A stretch of DNA of 64,000 bases from Gemmatimonadaceae bacterium (GTDB lineage Bacteria; Gemmatimonadota; Gemmatimonadetes; Gemmatimonadales; Gemmatimonadaceae), in NCBI GenBank assembly GCA_016720905.1, contig JADKJT010000012.1, positions 1 to 64,000 on the forward strand, written 5' to 3'. Each line of letters starts with the position of its first letter. Position 1 is the stretch's first letter. A program made the position numbers and the translations under genes. Of the stretch, positions 16,394 to 26,233 are shown piece after piece. The notes beneath the pieces were generated by a model. That model worked only from the letters and a program-made list of their open reading frames with translations, was not told the origin of the DNA and searched no databases.

Positions 16394-19300
16394 CTACTGC
16401 CGTCGCACACTCACCGCATAGCGACCGGACCCGTAGCCGCTCAGTCGCACCAGATAGTCACCGACAGGCAACGTTCCTGAGAGGCGAGAGCAATAGTCGT
16501 TGTTGTCGTAATCGATGTCATCGTTCGAACTCAACTGTGTGCCGCCCGCCGTGAAGAGTGTCAGGATGGGATCGGCCTCCACCGCCCAGCCACAGGCGCC
16601 GACATGCCCGACCGCTTCAATGAGGTAGTTGCTGACCACGCGAATACGCAACCGAAAGAAGTCGACATCGTTCGCACCCGAAAACGTTCCGATCATGTAA
16701 CCATCCGGGAGCAACTCGTCGGAACCTTCCGGCGTGTCGTTGGGCTCCAATTCCGAGGCGCCAGCCAGGGCGAAGTTGGCCGCATACAGTCCTGCACCAT
16801 CCACCACCACCGATGTCGGCGCTGCAGCAGAACCCAGTGCTCCCCACGGTCGCATTGGCACCCCGAAAATTCCGTCGCTGTACTCGTCGACGCCTGCGAA
16901 CACCCAGTATGGACCGTCGGGAAGTCCTGTGAACCCGAACGTCCCACCAACTCCGGCCGTCACCGTTTGCACGGTCGCGCCGGTCGTGGCGTTCACAAGT
17001 CGTACGAACAACGTGCGCGGCGGCACTGTGGTGGCCGCGAATATTCACCATGTTCACCGGCCGGTGCCGAAGAACTGGTCCCATCCGGGTGCACCAAGGT
17101 CAATCGTATAGTTGATGAGACGCGCCTTGAGCTGTGCGGGCGTGAGGCCCGGTTCACGTGAAAGCAGGGTGCGGCCATCCCGGCACGTGCGGCGCGGCCA
17201 TGGACGTCCCCTGCCACGAATCCACGATCGGAGTGCCGTTCTGGAAGTTCCGTGGAGGAGTACACGCCATGCGTCGCGCCGAAACTGACGTCTCCACCCG
17301 GGGCGGCAATGTCCACATTGGCACCGTAGGACGAATACGACGCGCGGGCCGGGAGGGCGCGACAGCCGCAACCGACACCGGTTCCGGATACGACGCGGGA
17401 TAGTTGCGGCGTGGCGTTGTTGCTGTTCCCGGCCGAGGCGATGATCAGGGAGCCATTGATGAAGGCGGCCTGACGGCGTTCGCCATCACCACACTGGGGC
17501 TCGAGCCTCCGAGACTCATGTTGATGACGCGTGCCGGACCGCCCGCCGCGGGACTGTGCCACCAATGCCATTGTCGACGGGCAGCCAGCCGCGTACAGGA
17601 CACCCTGCGCGATGTCGTAGCTGGTGCCACCACCGGCGATGCTCATCACACGCACCGGTCGGATGCGCTCGACAATTGACGCCCACCACGCCGCTGGAGT
17701 TGTTGCGGATCGCCCCAACGTGCCGGATACGTGGAGTCCGTGATTCCGCGCATCACACCACGTGCAATGCCACTGGCGCGGCTTGACGGCTGGGTGGGAT
17801 TGCTGTCGTAACCGTCGCCGTCGCCGGTGACATCTATGGAACCGCCCGCGCACAGTGGCGCGCTGGACGAGGACACGAAGTCAAAGCCACGTGAGCACGC
17901 CGACCATGGCCGGGGGTCGAAGCGTATGCCGTCGTCGACCACAGCGATGAGTACGCTCGGACTGCCGGTCGTGACCGTCCAGGCCAACGGCAACTGTATG
18001 ATGTTATAGTGCCACGACTGCTCCACGTATCGCGAGTTACCCGGATACCACGCCGCCGCCGGGATACGTGTTGATCAGGCCGCCAGCGCGAATGGTACGG
18101 TCAACAAGGATTGCAGCGAAACCGGGGCGGACCGACCGGCCTCGCGCAATCAGGAATTCCGCATGGCGGTCGGCGGACCCGATGCGTGGTCATGATGTAG
18201 TTGCGCTCTACCGCCTGCACGCGCGCATCGCGACGAAGCGACTCGACACCGCGTCTCATCCGCGCCCGGCACGAGCCTGAGGCGAGCGGTCAGCGCGCTT
18301 ACGAGACGGAAACGTGGTGACGTCCCCTCGCCAACGGTCGGCGCAACGCGGGCTTCAATTGCCATCCGCACCGCGCCACTGCGGTGGCCTGTCGATACGC
18401 TTGCGCACCCATTGCCGGAGCACCAATACCGTTCGCCGATACGTCACCAGCAATTCGCCGGGCACGTACGGGTCGGTCGGAGTGGCCGTCGCAGACGTCG
18501 GCGGTCGCCGCGGGGGAGCGGCGCGCGCGCCGGCTTGGTGCGCACGGCTGCCGGTGGCTGGATGTTGGCCGCATAGCCGGTAAGCCGACGATGCACGCCG
18601 CCGCCGCGCACCGCCGCATCCGCGACGGTCACGAGGGCGGCACCGCTACCGGTGATGGTTCCACGAATGACCCCGTTCGGCGCACCGACCGCCGTGAACT
18701 GCGCCTGCGCCGACGGCACCGTCGCCTACGCGCCGGTGACAGTGCTGTTACCCGCATAGCGCGACAGCGTGTGGTCCGTGGCCGCGTTGCCATTGGCATC
18801 GGTCACTGCTTGCGCCGGATTCACCGTTCCTGTTCCCTGCGTGACGGTGAAGTTCATGTCGACGCCGGCCACGGGGTTGCCGAACGCGTCGCGCACACCC
18901 GCAACCAGCGGTTGCGGCAGCGCATTCCCCGCCAGACCGTTCTGCGCGTTGCCGGACGCCGCAATCACCGTGGACGGATTGCCCGCGCTCAGCGCGAACG
19001 CTTCGCTGCTTGCCGTCGACGTGGACGGAGCCTGCAACCGCAGCACTTTCAGGCCAACCGGGCCTCCGATGGCGAGCACCGTAAACGTCACGACGCCACC
19101 ATTGGCCGTTGCGGTGGCGCCGGACACCACCGTGCCACCACCGCCTGTGCCCCCGACACTTGCGGTCACGACGGTCGCATTGTCGGTGCTCACGCGATTG
19201 CCCCGCGCATCCTGCAACTCGCCCTGCGGCTGAATGGTGAACGCAACACCGGCGCGCGCGGGCGACGGTTGTCGCAGAAATATCAAGCGTGCGGCACGCT

Positions 19301-19882
19301 GCCGTACTTGCATGGTGCGTTCGCCCTGCGCGGACCCGCTGACCCCGCGGACGATCGCCGATCCTTCGGCGATTGCGGTCATCAGCCCGTTGCCGTCAAC
19401 CGTGACGACTGCGGGATTTCCCGACGTCCACGTAACGGTCCGCCCCGTGATCGGATTGCCGCGCGAGTCTCGCGCTGCGGCGATCGCACGCGCGGTATCA
19501 CCGATGGCGCGAATGGTGTCCGTGGCGAACGTGACGGTCACCTGCGACGCGGTTTGCCGAACCGACACCGCACACTGCCCGTCGCGCCGCCCACGGCGGC
19601 GCTGATCGGGTGCTGCCGTTCCCGATCGCAGTGCCAGTCCGTTGGCGACGGTCGCGACTCCGGGGTTGGATGAGCTCCAGGTGAACGTGAGATTGCCAAC
19701 CGCGGCGCCCTTGGCCGTCTTGCCGGTGGCACTCATCGTGATGGTCTCGCCGATGGCCGAGAGCAACTGCGAGGGCGCGGCGATCGCAATCGATGTCACG
19801 CTGGCCGGACCGGTGGGACCGTCACGCCTCCACAGCCGCCGAGCACAACCAGCGCGAGCACCGCAATCCGTCGGCGAATCAT
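16394..19882 (-). pseudogene. Broken S8 (subtilisin-like) protease lipoprotein with N-terminal Ig-like repeats
   Basis: The gene can be followed across frames for about 3.5 kb. It starts with a lipoprotein leader (ATG 19882, VVLGGC). Big_2 and other Ig-like repeats follow to about 18560, then VPGELLVTYRR and an I9-type prodomain end (VQAVERNYIM). The subtilase motifs are Asp in VLIAVVDDGIRFD, His in NHGLHVSGTLG, oxyanion-side SAGNSNN, and Ser in GTSMAAPHV. A C-terminal PPC-like domain (NDDIDYDN, VGDYLVRLSGYG) ends at 16394. Frame changes occur near 19825, 19600, 19570 and 18500 and several times between 18400 and 17000. There is also an in-frame TAG at 18728-18726 between TVTGA and ATVPSA. 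All catalytic residues survive, but not in one frame. Either the gene is decaying or the assembly is poor here. Confidence 0.7.
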
Positions 19883-20012
19883 CGAAGCATCCGGGCCGCA
19901 TGGTTGCGCGGGCAGCGGCGCGCCTGTCGGGGGCCGCGTGCGAGACCGGTTATTGTAGAACGCGCGATCGCGAGACGGCTCATTCTCCCTTTTTGTGCGG
20001 AGGCCACGCCCA

Positions 20013-22173
20013 TTACCCACGACCGTTCTCCATCGCGTCAGGAATAATCTGCAGCGCCCGGAAGGTCACTGTGTACACCACCCCCGGCCACGCCATGACG
20101 GTGAAACTGCCCTGCAGCACCCCGGGCGTCATGGTGGTATTGATGGTGTTCTTCATGACGTACGAGGTTGGGTCCAGTTCATCGGTACCAATCCAGTATT
20201 CACCGGAAAGCCCACCGCCTCCGAGTGGTCCCAAGGAGAAGCGCTTGTCGTCGGCCAGCCCATAGTGGATCGCCCGCGGAGGCTCGACGATGCCTCGCAC
20301 GTTCGCACCCTGACCCGCGGGAACTTGCTGCAGTCTGGCCTCGCCGGCACTCACGTAGATGTGGTTGTCACCGAAGCGGGCGGCGAGCGCATTCATCCCG
20401 TTCACCACGTAGTTGTAGTAGAGCAGGTCCACGTCCGGGTCGTTGAGCGTACCGGCACGGGTCACGGTGGCCGATTCGATTCGCCACATGGCGGTGACAC
20501 GGGGGCCCACCTGCACGACCGCTTGCGCGGTGCCAAGCTGAAGCCGGGGAATGATGCCGACGTGGACGTCCACCTCGACAAGATCGGAGCCGCCGCCCTG
20601 TCCGCTCCTCGCCAGATAGTTCGCTGTCCCTTGCTGGGTAAGCGTCCCGAGTGGCACCGAAAGATCTCCGTAGTTCGCGGTGTTGCGCCAGCGGAAGGAC
20701 AGGCTCTCCGTGCCCTGCCACGCCGGCTCCAACTCTACGCGGAGTCCCACTTGCTGGCCGCCAACCAAGTCGGTCGATGCCGGAACGAGCTTCACCACAT
20801 AGCGGGGAATGACCTCGATGATTGCGTCCGCCTGTCCAATGGGTGTGAACGTCTCCCCGATAACCCTTGAGATGAGCTTGCCCAGGATGGGATCGTATTT
20901 CGCTTGTTCGTACTCCGGCACACGAACAAGCGCCTTCACCGTGATCTTGTCGCCTTTGGGGAATACCGCCGATTGCTGCGAGGGTGGAAACGCCGTGTAC
21001 GAAATGGCCTTCGACTGCGTGCGTTGCGTTCCCAGCGAGACGGTGCCCGCATTTTGTGTCGCTGTCCACTCGAAGTAGAGCTCTGGGCTCCCGTACACCT
21101 GGGCGAGATTGCCGGCACGATCGAAGATCACGGCGGACAGCGGAACCGAACCGCTGTACTGCACCAGCGACGACGACGGCTGCAACTCGACCGTGAGATT
21201 CAAATCCGCCTTCACACTGGTAATGGCTGATGCCAGCCCCACCAACGGTCCGTTGGGAACGCGACGACCTTGTATCTCGACGCGCACGAAATCGAGGTCG
21301 CCCGCGGGAAGAATCGGCACGGACGCCGTGTATTGAATCGTGTTGTCCAACTGTGCGCCAAGGCCACCGTTCGACCCGGTCGTGGTCCAGACGTATTGCA
21401 GCGTGTTGGAGGGTCGATTGCTCCCGGGAATCGTGGCGGCGAATACCACCGAACGACGCCCCTGATTCACGCTGCCCTGACCCGGCGTCAAGGTCGCCGG
21501 GGGTGTTGCTCAACGGCTGCCATTGGGTGCCGTTCCACCGCTGGATGGTCAGGTCGCCGGGCAGCGCCCATGGTGGGAGTGCCGTCTGATCGTAACGGAT
21601 GGTGACCGTCACAGGCTGCGCGAACTGGGTGCCGTTTGGACCAAGCTGATACCGCACGCCACCCGCCAGCCAGTAGCCCTCCGGATCGGCGACCGCATCA
21701 CTGATTGGGTTCACCGACACGGCCACCTTCGCCGGAACGGCGCCGGCTGGTATCACCAACGTGATGGCACCGCCGGCGGCGACAATCGTGCCGCCGGCTG
21801 GACTTACCGAGCCGCCTTCGGCCACCGTGACGACTGCGGTGCCGCTCTGGCCATCAAGCGTAGCAGTAATGGTAGACTGACCGGGCGCGACGGCGCTCAC
21901 CAATCCGTTCGCGCTCACCGTGGCCACGGTCTGGCTGCTTGAGCTCCAGCTCACGGCCCGCGTCACGGTCCCGCCCTTTGTGTCCGTCACCGCAGCGGTG
22001 AGCTGGGTGGTCTCAAGGGGAACCAGGTTCGCGGTTCCCGGCGTCACCGAGACACTGGCAACCGGTGGCGGTGAAGACGGTGGCGCGTCAACCGTCCCGC
22101 CGCCGCCACATGCGGTTAGCACAAGGGTGGCAAGCAGACGGAGTCGACGCACGTCGCATACGGTGTTGGTCAT
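20013..22173 (-). pseudogene. Ig-like (Big_2)/ZU5 lipoprotein gene with a single frameshift
   Basis: The N-terminal part has a lipoprotein leader (LLATLVLTACGGGG), one Big_2 repeat (VASVSVTPGTANLVPLETTQL) and a ZU5-like domain (GGAITLVIPAGAVPAKVAVSV). It also has a typical tail IQRWNGTQWQPLSN. The frame then breaks near 21505 in a run of five C. With one C removed, NTPATLTPGQGSVNQG joins the long downstream frame, which ends at 20013, for a protein of about 719 residues. The C-terminal half is rich in beta structure with no named domain. It is related in layout to the gene at 1-751. A sequencing error, phase variation or a true mutation are all possible; otherwise it is an ordinary exported Ig-like protein. 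Confidence 0.65.
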
Positions 22174-22184
22174 ACCATTTGTAG

Positions 22185-22226
22185 CGCAAAGGGTTGCTCC
22201 CGCGGATCACGGGAGCGCGTTTTGCG
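22185..22226 (-). terminator. Hairpin between VOC and Ig-like genes
   Basis: GCTCCCG and CGGGAGC pair around a 7-base loop (22196-22216), with an outer CGCAAA/TTTGCG pair extending the stem. A TTTT sits in the outer right arm on the plus strand. It lies just downstream of the leftward VOC gene and could end its transcript, or be part of the leader of the next gene. The lack of a clean T-tract on the minus strand keeps this tentative. Confidence 0.4.
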
Positions 22227-22311
22227 ACTACTGCTTCATCAATACGACGCCCCCGGGCCCCGTCAATAGGAGTTCGACCCAGGGGGCGAAGGAAATCAGC
22301 CGATGCGCGCC

Positions 22312-22719
22312 TTACCCATGGAGCGGCGTTGACACACCCAGCTTGAACCCGTCCGGATCGTTGAACTGGAACATCCGCGCGCCCCAGGGACGGTCGGCCG
22401 GCTCACTGAGGAGCGTCCAGCCGGACGCGGTGATCCGAGCGGCGGTCGCGTCGACATCGGCGGGCGTCGGCACATTGATCTGCAGGTAGAACCCCTGCCC
22501 TTTGACGCGGTCCCAGCCGAGCTTGCCATCGTCCTGATTGAGGACAATGCGGATATCGCCCGCGCTGATGACGGCGGCGACAACCTTGCCTTCGTACTCG
22601 AACGATTGGTCCACGGCAAAACCGATGGCATCGCTATACCAGCGGAGGGAGGCCTGGAGATCCTTGCAAGTGATTGAGCAGCCCAGTGTAGTCGCGTTGA
22701 GCTTGGCGGAATTGGTCAT
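22312..22719 (-). CDS. VOC (glyoxalase-fold) protein
   Basis: From the ATG at 22719 the product has 135 residues, one VOC domain: CSITCKDLQASLRWYSDAIGFAVDQSF, then INVPTPADVDATAARITASGW and a C-terminal RMFQFNDPDGFKLGV. Upstream in-frame codons do not look like protein. Cytosolic, with no signal peptide. It diverges from the cupin/TetR pair across a 320-base spacer that contains a 20-bp palindrome, so it might share control with them. The substrate is unknown. Confidence 0.75.
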   Translation of the reverse strand: MTNSAKLNATTLGCSITCKDLQASLRWYSDAIGFAVDQSFEYEGKVVAAVISAGDIRIVLNQDDGKLGWDRVKGQGFYLQINVPTPADVDATAARITASGWTLLSEPADRPWGARMFQFNDPDGFKLGVSTPLHG

Positions 22720-23039
22720 CGCTATCTCGGGGAAGGGTGAGCGTGTGCCGCCAAACGATCGAACAGCACGGGTGGCGGGCAAGATAACCGGGGAACACGA
22801 GCGCCTGCCACCATGCGTGAGCAGGACCTTGTGGGATGGGGAGTCGCGGCGCCGTTCAGCACAGAGGCCACCACTTGCATCATCGAGCCGCTCCCGTATG
22901 GCAAGTGTCCGGTAAGCGCACTGGAGCACCGCCGTCGGCGACGCGTTCCACGCTTGACGGGCCACGACGCCTCCATACTATTCACCACTAGACCGAACGG
23001 TCTAGTTTGTTTTCGTACTCATCATTCCAAAGGTGCGCG
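22720..23039. other. Divergent intergenic region
   Basis: There is no gene in this stretch. It should carry promoters for the leftward VOC gene and the rightward cupin gene. The only clear element is the palindrome at 22987-23006. Confidence 0.45.
22987..23006. promoter_or_regulatory. Putative TetR-family operator
   Basis: ACTAGACCG-aa-CGGTCTAGT is a perfect 20-bp inverted repeat, 33 bases before the cupin start. TetR repressors of the NemR type bind TAGACCnnnnGGTCTA as I recall, and the TetR-family gene is the second gene of the unit downstream, so autoregulation is likely. Confidence 0.75.
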
Positions 23040-23426
23040 ATGCGAGTAGCCCGAGAGCAGGTGGACGTACGGATGGCAATCCCCGGCGTCGTGATCCGTC
23101 AACAGAAGAATTTTGGCAATGTGCGCGGATTCGACCGGATCAGTGCCGAATACTTCTCGCTCGCGGCGGGCGTGGACACCACGGAGCTGTTCAAGGGGCT
23201 TAAACATGATCTCTGCCAGTGCCCGCACTGGGGTTATGTGCTGTCGGGAGCGCTCACCACCACTGACGAGCATGGCGTTGAGGAGACTGTGCGCATGAAC
23301 GACTTGTTCCATTGGCCGGCCGGACACAACGTTCGCGTGGACGCCGACGCGGAGATCGTGATGTTCAGCCCGGAACATGAGCACAGTCAGGTAATTGACC
23401 ACATGATTGCGAAGGTCTCCACCTGA
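23040..23426 (+). CDS. Cupin-like protein
   Basis: From ATG 23040 the product has 128 residues. The core shows a single cupin: HDLCQCPHWGYVLSGALTTTDEHG followed by DLFHWPAGHNVRVDADAEIVMFSP. Cupins are small beta-barrels that often bind a metal and act as dioxygenases, isomerases or sensors; the His-rich segment could bind a metal. Its last base pairs overlap the start of the TetR-family gene, and the 20-bp palindrome lies upstream, so it is probably the regulated target of that repressor. Its substrate is not clear. Confidence 0.68.
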   Translation: MRVAREQVDVRMAIPGVVIRQQKNFGNVRGFDRISAEYFSLAAGVDTTELFKGLKHDLCQCPHWGYVLSGALTTTDEHGVEETVRMNDLFHWPAGHNVRVDADAEIVMFSPEHEHSQVIDHMIAKVST

Positions 23427-24013
23427 CGAACGCCACCAAGCAGCGCTTGCTCGACGTTGGCCTCGCCATGCTCCTTGAGCATGGGTACCACGGCCTGGGT
23501 ATCCAGGCCGTGCTGGAGGCCGCGCGTGCGCCCAAGGGTTCGTTCTATCACCACTTTGCCGACAAAGAGGACTTTGCCCTCCACGTCATCGACCAGTACA
23601 TGGTGGGGGTGCACGCGGGGCTCGACGCCTGTCTCGGATCGACTGATCGGCCGCCATTGGCGCGGGTGCGCCTTTTCTTCGAGATGACGCAGCAGGCCTA
23701 TGAGCGAGAAGGGTACCTGGGCTGCCTGCTCGGCGGCCTCGGGCAGGAGCTCTCGGGAGCCAACGAGGTCTTTCGCGTCCGTATCGAGCAGTGCCTCTCG
23801 CAGATCGCCGAGCGGACCGGTGCATGTCTCGAGGAGGCGCGTCGCGCTGGTGAGATTCCGGCGAACACGGACACCACGCGAATGGCAAGCCTCCTCGTGG
23901 ATTGCTGGGAAGGTGCCGCGCTGCGCAGTCGACTTCGCGGTGAGCCGTCCTCGCTCACCGCCATGCTCGACTTCTTTTTTCGTTCGGCTGAGGTCGCGGG
24001 ACGTGCGTTCTGA
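23423..24013 (+). CDS. TetR/AcrR-family transcriptional repressor
   Basis: The helix-turn-helix begins at TKQRLLDVGLAMLLEHGYHGLGI and contains APKGSFYHHFADKEDFALHVI. The C-terminal ligand domain (GCLLGGLGQELSGANEVFRVRIEQ, FFFRSAEVAG) resembles the TetR_C_6 type seen in NemR/AcuR/LmrA-like regulators. A start at the TTG (23447) would cut the first helix. A CTG at 23423 gives a complete N-terminus, has GAAGG seven bases upstream, and overlaps the cupin stop as CTGA, so I prefer that rare start (196 residues). It probably binds the palindrome at 22987-23006 and represses this pair. The inducer is unknown; the family often senses electrophiles or drugs. Confidence 0.8.
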   Translation: MTNATKQRLLDVGLAMLLEHGYHGLGIQAVLEAARAPKGSFYHHFADKEDFALHVIDQYMVGVHAGLDACLGSTDRPPLARVRLFFEMTQQAYEREGYLGCLLGGLGQELSGANEVFRVRIEQCLSQIAERTGACLEEARRAGEIPANTDTTRMASLLVDCWEGAALRSRLRGEPSSLTAMLDFFFRSAEVAGRAF

Positions 24014-24133
24014 GGCGACTCACCATGGACAGGATCGCGACGCAGTAGCGGCAACGGGTTGGCCGGACGACTCTACCGGATACTGGAAGCATGGACGCAC
24101 GAACTCCACGGCCTCACGCGATACCCCTGACCT

Positions 24134-24352
24134 ATGATTGACGGTGACATTATCGCCGGTGCACTTGAGTTGATCGGCCACGCATTTGAGTCCCTGTCGG
24201 ACAAGCCCAATCCCCGGCAATTCGACGATTCGGACCAATCACCACTCACGCCGCGCGAACGCGAACTGGCCGCCGCCATTCGTGACCGCCGGAAAGTGTC
24301 TGCCAAGACCGCCGAGGACCTGGTGCGCTGGCTCCGCACCCGGAATCCGTGA
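24134..24352 (+). CDS. Small hypothetical protein
   Basis: The 72-residue product (MIDGDIIAGALELIGHAFE at the start, PRERELAAAIRDRRKVSAKTAEDL near the end) is highly charged and helical, with no named domain. The central part with many Arg/Glu pairs might bind nucleic acid or protein. No strong ribosome binding site is seen. It is on the same strand as its neighbours, 55 bases before the GT-C-like gene. Its even amino-acid usage favours a real gene, but it could be a chance reading frame. Confidence 0.45.
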   Translation: MIDGDIIAGALELIGHAFESLSDKPNPRQFDDSDQSPLTPRERELAAAIRDRRKVSAKTAEDLVRWLRTRNP

Positions 24353-24407
24353 CGCGCTGTCACGATCACGACAACCATCGGTGAGTTCCAACTGACAGGA
24401 GGGCACC

Positions 24408-26012
24408 ATGCCCATGTTCCAGGGACGAATGCGCGAGGCGCGCGCTCACTCGGAAGCCCCCCGTGGACGGTCACTGCCTCGTGGGCGTTCGGGGCGCATC
24501 GCGCTTGTGCTGCTCGGATTGCTGGTCGGCGCCTGGGCGGTGTATCGGCCTGAGGTACAGCGTCCGTTCGATTTCATCGATTTCCCGGAGTCGATCCTCA
24601 TTCTGAAGCGCCACGACTCGGTCCTTGCGCAGTTCTCTGCGTTCACGTCGTCGTATTGGCGCGAGGCGCGCTTCAACCCGATGATGTACCTGAGTGTGGT
24701 GTTGAAGTGGAAGATGTTCGGCTGGTGGACACCCGGTTGGCAGTTGATGCGCTTTGCCACCATGAGCACCATCGTGCTGCTCGCGTACGCGCTGCTTCGA
24801 CGACTAGGCATCTCGGCGTTGGGCGCTCTGGGCGGTGCAACGGTGTTCATCATTGCGCCCCCGGCCGTGCGTGGATGGATTCGACTATCCTCTGCCGAAC
24901 CGCTGGCGACGCTCCTGGTGCTTGTCGCCACGCTCATGGCCACGCGCATTCAGGAAACGCGGCACCGACTCGGCGCGGTCCTGTCGATCGCCGTGCTGGG
25001 CGCCCTCGTGGTATTGACCAAGGAGATGCTCGCCGTCGCGTTCCTGCTTCCGATATTCGTGGTGTTGACCGTGCGTCCGTCCGGACGCCTTGGTGCACCG
25101 CGCCTTTCCGATGGCAGACTGACGACAGTCGGATTGGCGGTCCTTGTGTTGGGTGCAAGTATCACCCCGTCGATTTGGGCGTTTGTCAGCGCGCCGAAGG
25201 CATCGTACGGAAAGCTGTTCGGTTCTGCGGCTCCGTCGGTGCTTGATGGGCTGGGCGTAGCGCTGGCCGCGCTGCTGCCATTCGTGCCGACCACCGGCGA
25301 CGTTGGAGTGCTGCTGGTCGGAGTGGCGTACGCCGGACTGTTACTCGCCGGTCTGCCGCTCGCACTGACCGCGTCGGATGAGCGCTCTCATACAACCACG
25401 CTGCTGTCTTTGGCCGCGATCCTGCCCCTCGCGTGCGGCCTGGCGTACCTCCCCTGGCCCCACTTCCAAATGGTGTACGCGCTCCCGTTTCTTTTCGGCG
25501 AGGCCGCGATGGTCGCTGTCGCGATCAGCCAGTTGGAGCGACTCGGCCGTATCGCTGGTGTCGGCGCGTGTGTCGCGTGGTGCCTGGTGTTGACGTACGC
25601 GATACCGGATGCCTTATCGAGCGCGCGGCGCATTCAGGCCACACAGGTGGTCACGGGCGATCTGATCGCGCGCCTGGCGAATCGGCAAGGCGTCGATTCC
25701 GTCCTGGTGGTTGGCCCGGAAACCGTTTTTGATCCGCGTGCCCGGTTTGCGCCTCGGCTCACCATGGCCGCGAGCTCGCAGGGGCTTCGCATTCCGACCA
25801 CGGTCGATGTATCGTGCGCCGTTGGCGCGATTGCCGCCGGTGTGCGACCCAATGTGCTGGTGGTCTGGTCAACCCTTGCGTGTGGCGTCCCACCGATGCC
25901 GGGCGAGTCGATTCGACGTGACTTTCCTCGTTTTGACTGGCGCGCCTTTCGGTGGCGTGAAGCGTCCATGCGATTGGACATTCTGGCGGCCAGATCGGTC
26001 AAGGAGGAATAG
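24408..26012 (+). CDS. Multi-pass membrane protein, GT-C glycosyltransferase-like
   Basis: The 534-residue product starts at ATG 24408 with AGGAGG seven bases upstream. After a basic N-terminus it has about ten hydrophobic segments. The first loop carries acidic residues and DFIDFPESILILKRHDS, then YWREARFNPMMYLSVVLKWKMFGW, a layout like GT-C fold enzymes that use lipid-linked sugars with catalytic Asp or Glu in the first extracytoplasmic loop. The C-terminal region (LVVGPETVFDPRARFAP) is extracytoplasmic. The exact family is uncertain. Its stop (TAG) overlaps a GTG of a small reading frame, and a lipoprotein gene follows, so three products may be made from one transcript. Confidence 0.6.
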   Translation: MPMFQGRMREARAHSEAPRGRSLPRGRSGRIALVLLGLLVGAWAVYRPEVQRPFDFIDFPESILILKRHDSVLAQFSAFTSSYWREARFNPMMYLSVVLKWKMFGWWTPGWQLMRFATMSTIVLLAYALLRRLGISALGALGGATVFIIAPPAVRGWIRLSSAEPLATLLVLVATLMATRIQETRHRLGAVLSIAVLGALVVLTKEMLAVAFLLPIFVVLTVRPSGRLGAPRLSDGRLTTVGLAVLVLGASITPSIWAFVSAPKASYGKLFGSAAPSVLDGLGVALAALLPFVPTTGDVGVLLVGVAYAGLLLAGLPLALTASDERSHTTTLLSLAAILPLACGLAYLPWPHFQMVYALPFLFGEAAMVAVAISQLERLGRIAGVGACVAWCLVLTYAIPDALSSARRIQATQVVTGDLIARLANRQGVDSVLVVGPETVFDPRARFAPRLTMAASSQGLRIPTTVDVSCAVGAIAAGVRPNVLVVWSTLACGVPPMPGESIRRDFPRFDWRAFRWREASMRLDILAARSVKEE

Positions 26013-26233
26013 TGCCCGTGCACACCATGACCCGATTCACCTGCGCCACTGATGCGCGATGCGACGTGGCAAACATTCAGGGGTTCTATCCATCGCCCGT
26101 CACGATTGCGATCACCATCGGCGCGCGCTCGACACGCCACATCGTGACGCCGCTGGTGACGCTGTACTATCCCAATGGCCCAACGTGCGATCCAACGTGT
26201 CGGAAACAGTCCATCAGACTGGCGGCGCCCTGA
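26012..26233 (+). CDS. Small hypothetical protein, translationally coupled
   Basis: The 73-residue product (MTRFTCATDARCDVANIQG, ending QSIRLAAP) has no signal peptide and no known domain. It is supported by its context: its GTG overlaps the preceding stop as TAGTG with AAGGAGG just upstream, and its own TGA overlaps the next ATG as TGATG. The four cysteines in CATDARC and CDPTC could bind a metal or form disulfides. It could also be a non-functional reading frame that only couples translation. Confidence 0.45.
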   Translation: MPVHTMTRFTCATDARCDVANIQGFYPSPVTIAITIGARSTRHIVTPLVTLYYPNGPTCDPTCRKQSIRLAAP

